The notes below the pieces were generated by a model, which was not told the origin of the DNA, did not search any database, and worked only from the letters and a program-made list of their open reading frames with translations. DNA of 64,000 nt, from positions 1,798,001 to 1,862,000 of the forward strand of contig NZ_CP134499.1 in the NCBI RefSeq assembly GCF_031764535.1. Reading direction: 5' to 3'. Numbering within the stretch: the first letter of the stretch is position 1; the number at the start of each line of letters is the position of its first letter. This document shows, piece by piece, positions 62,556-64,000 of the stretch. Position numbers and translations under genes: made by a program. This DNA is from Pseudomonas sp. SG20056 (GTDB lineage Bacteria > Pseudomonadota > Gammaproteobacteria > Pseudomonadales > Pseudomonadaceae).

Positions 62556-63350
62556 ATGAACACACATAACGAGAAAGGCACTGCATTGATCACCGGCGCT
62601 TCATCAGGCATTGGTGCCACCTACGCCGAGCGCCTGGCGCAACGCGGTTACGACCTGCTGTTGGTTGCCCGCGATCTGCCGCGCTTGCAGGCACTGTCTG
62701 CGCGCTTGACCGAGCAGTACGGGGTAAAGATCGAAACGCTGAAGGCCGACCTGACTGACAAGGCTGCTCTGCATACCGTTACCCAGCGCCTGCGGACCGA
62801 CAAGGCCATCAGCACGCTGGTCAACAACGCCGGTATGGCCATGAACGGTCAGCTGGCCGAGGCCGATCTCGACACCGTTGATCGGATGATTCTGCTCAAC
62901 GTGGTTTCGCTGACTCACCTGTCCACCGCAGCCGCTGCCAATTTCACCGCCGCTGGGCGCGGAGCAATCATCAATATCGCCTCGGTGGTGGCCTTGGCTC
63001 CGGAAATGTTCAATGCCGTGTACAGCGCCACTAAGGCCTATGTACTGAGCCTGACCCAGACCCTCAACGGTGAAGTGAAGGCGCAGGGCCTGCAGGTGCA
63101 GGCTGTATTACCCGGCATTACCCGCACCGAGATCTGGGAGCGTAGCGGCATGGATGATTCGGCACTGCCGGCGAGCATGATCATGGAGGTCGGCGAAATG
63201 GTCGATGCGGCTCTGGCCGGTTTCGACCAGGGCGAGCTGATCACCATTCCATCGCTGCCTGATGCGGCGGATTGGCAGGCCTTTACCGATGCCCGTGGCA
63301 AGCTGGCGCCGAACCTGTCGTACAGCAGCGCCGCTGCTCGTTACAAGTAA
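62556..63350 (+). CDS. Short-chain dehydrogenase/reductase
   Basis: A 264-residue classical SDR: TGASSGIGATYA (cofactor loop, about 12-23), NNAGMA, the Ser in NIASVVAL and the catalytic YSATK (about residues 156-160). Substrate unknown. ATG at 62556 behind CCAGGAGAC. Preceded by a palindromic operator and followed by a convergent TetR gene. Confidence 0.88.
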   Translation: MNTHNEKGTALITGASSGIGATYAERLAQRGYDLLLVARDLPRLQALSARLTEQYGVKIETLKADLTDKAALHTVTQRLRTDKAISTLVNNAGMAMNGQLAEADLDTVDRMILLNVVSLTHLSTAAAANFTAAGRGAIINIASVVALAPEMFNAVYSATKAYVLSLTQTLNGEVKAQGLQVQAVLPGITRTEIWERSGMDDSALPASMIMEVGEMVDAALAGFDQGELITIPSLPDAADWQAFTDARGKLAPNLSYSSAAARYK

Positions 63351-63368
63351 AGCGCTGGCCGTAACAAG

Positions 63369-63400
63369 AAAAGCCCTGGCTGGAGACAGTCAGGGCTTTT
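63369..63400. terminator. Terminator between SDR and tetR
   Basis: AAAAGCCCTG pairs with CAGGGCTTTT around a 12-base loop; works for both convergent genes. Confidence 0.82.
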
Positions 63401-63425
63401 GCTGTGTGCCACTAATTTTCTGCAA

Positions 63426-63995
63426 TCAGGTCGCGTCGCCGGTGTTCTGCTCAATCAGCAGGCGGCGGGTGGTTTTCAGCAGCCGGTCAGACAGTTCCGG
63501 GTCGCTTACGCTGCGTGACAGCAGCAGGGCACCGACCATGGCGCTAAGAATCAGCACGCTCTGCTCATCGGCATGCTCAACGCTAAGACCGGCTTCGATG
63601 GCTTGCAGGCGGTCGCGGATCAGCTCATCGGTCACCGGGCTGGGTGCGCCGCGCTGGCCCAGCTCGGCGGACATAGTCGGCAGCGGGCAGCCATCGCCAG
63701 GGTTGGCACGGTGGGCGGACGACAAGTAGCCGCTGATCAGGTGGGTCAACGGTTTATCGCTGTTGGCTATCTCGTTGGTGACCGCCGTCAGCTTGTCAGC
63801 GCTGTGGCGCAGGGCGGTTTCCACCAGTTCATCCTTCGATTTGAAGTGGGCGTAGAAACCGCCATGGGTCAAGCCGAGGGTCTTCATCAGCGGCTGCAGG
63901 CCGGTGGCGCCAACGCCGTCGCGGCGGAACAGGCGCGCGGCCTCTTCGATGATGCGCTGATGGGTCTGGGCTTTGTGGTCTTCGGAATATCGCAT
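63426..63995 (-). CDS. TetR-family regulator
   Basis: A 189-residue TetR protein: N-terminal helix-turn-helix (about 10-55; LGLTHGGFYAHFKSKDEL) and a C-terminal ligand domain with CPLPTM, seen in TetR_C-type regulators. ATG at 63995, close to the window edge, so its promoter is outside. Likely represses the SDR gene through the palindrome at 62465, inferred from context. Confidence 0.85.
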   Translation of the reverse strand: MRYSEDHKAQTHQRIIEEAARLFRRDGVGATGLQPLMKTLGLTHGGFYAHFKSKDELVETALRHSADKLTAVTNEIANSDKPLTHLISGYLSSAHRANPGDGCPLPTMSAELGQRGAPSPVTDELIRDRLQAIEAGLSVEHADEQSVLILSAMVGALLLSRSVSDPELSDRLLKTTRRLLIEQNTGDAT

Positions 63996-64000
63996 GGAGT

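Overview
The window is a chromosomal segment of a Pseudomonas-like gammaproteobacterium (GC about 60%). The first 19 kb follows the Pseudomonas core order aspS, yebC, ruvCAB, ybgC-tolQRAB-pal-cpoB, queE, queC, tRNA-Lys, nadA, bepA, a TusA-like gene, perM, bcp/gcvR, dapA, bamC, purC, tRNA-Ser. Several protein sequences (OprL, NadA, RdgC, TolB) look like Pseudomonas orthologues. No phage, insertion sequence, CRISPR array or rRNA operon was seen. The species was not determined.

Layout. 0-3.4 kb: Holliday-junction resolution (ruvCAB) behind a good LexA box. 3.4-8.7 kb: the complete Tol-Pal envelope-constriction operon. 9-10.5 kb: queuosine precursor genes and tRNA-Lys. 10.6-19.3 kb: NAD, lysine and purine biosynthesis, envelope assembly factors (BepA, BamC) and tRNA-Ser. 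The purC gene is the long (ADE1-like) type rather than the short enzyme known from P. aeruginosa. 19.4-24.2 kb: a less conserved block of envelope and stress genes (DUF3087, a secreted ClpP-fold protein, a CsbD-like protein, a trypsin-like protease, a glycine-zipper membrane protein, a 36-residue membrane peptide, and a DUF4398 lipoprotein overlapping an OmpA lipoprotein).

24.2-35.5 kb is a sulfur-acquisition region. Choline-sulfatase (betC), a choline-binding protein and a SulP permease form one operon facing a LysR regulator. Next come a sigma-54 type AAA+ protein without a DNA-binding domain and an RBBP9-like hydrolase. Then oscA, sbp and cysTWA follow an AT-rich promoter with CysB-like inverted repeats. 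Together these genes could free sulfate from choline-O-sulfate, import sulfate, and pass choline to osmoprotection.

35.7-47.2 kb: the ydbH-ynbE-ydbL lipid-bridge operon, a Xre-RES toxin-antitoxin pair, a Sel1 protein, rmuC behind a possible LexA box, two hydrolases, an MgtC-like protein and azlCD. 47.3-54.9 kb: an MFS-acyltransferase fusion, a guanidinium exporter under a guanidine-II riboswitch, rdgC, tRNA-Val, tRNA-Asp, an FKBP lipoprotein, a DUF1232 protein and a small XRE/unknown/Sel1 operon. 54.9-64 kb: an EAL-CBS-GGDEF protein, prc, a quinone oxidoreductase, ahpC-ahpF behind an OxyR-like site, and an SDR/TetR pair with a palindromic operator.

The most interesting non-coding signals are two paralogous origin-like modules (an AT-rich block followed by DnaA boxes, near 40.3 and 52.2 kb), a family of 3'-UTR stem-loops whose core is conserved while the outer stem changes but still pairs (35.5 and 40.9 kb), the guanidine-II riboswitch, the LexA boxes, and a tandem repeat in front of queE. 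Motif and family calls are by eye; no search was run.
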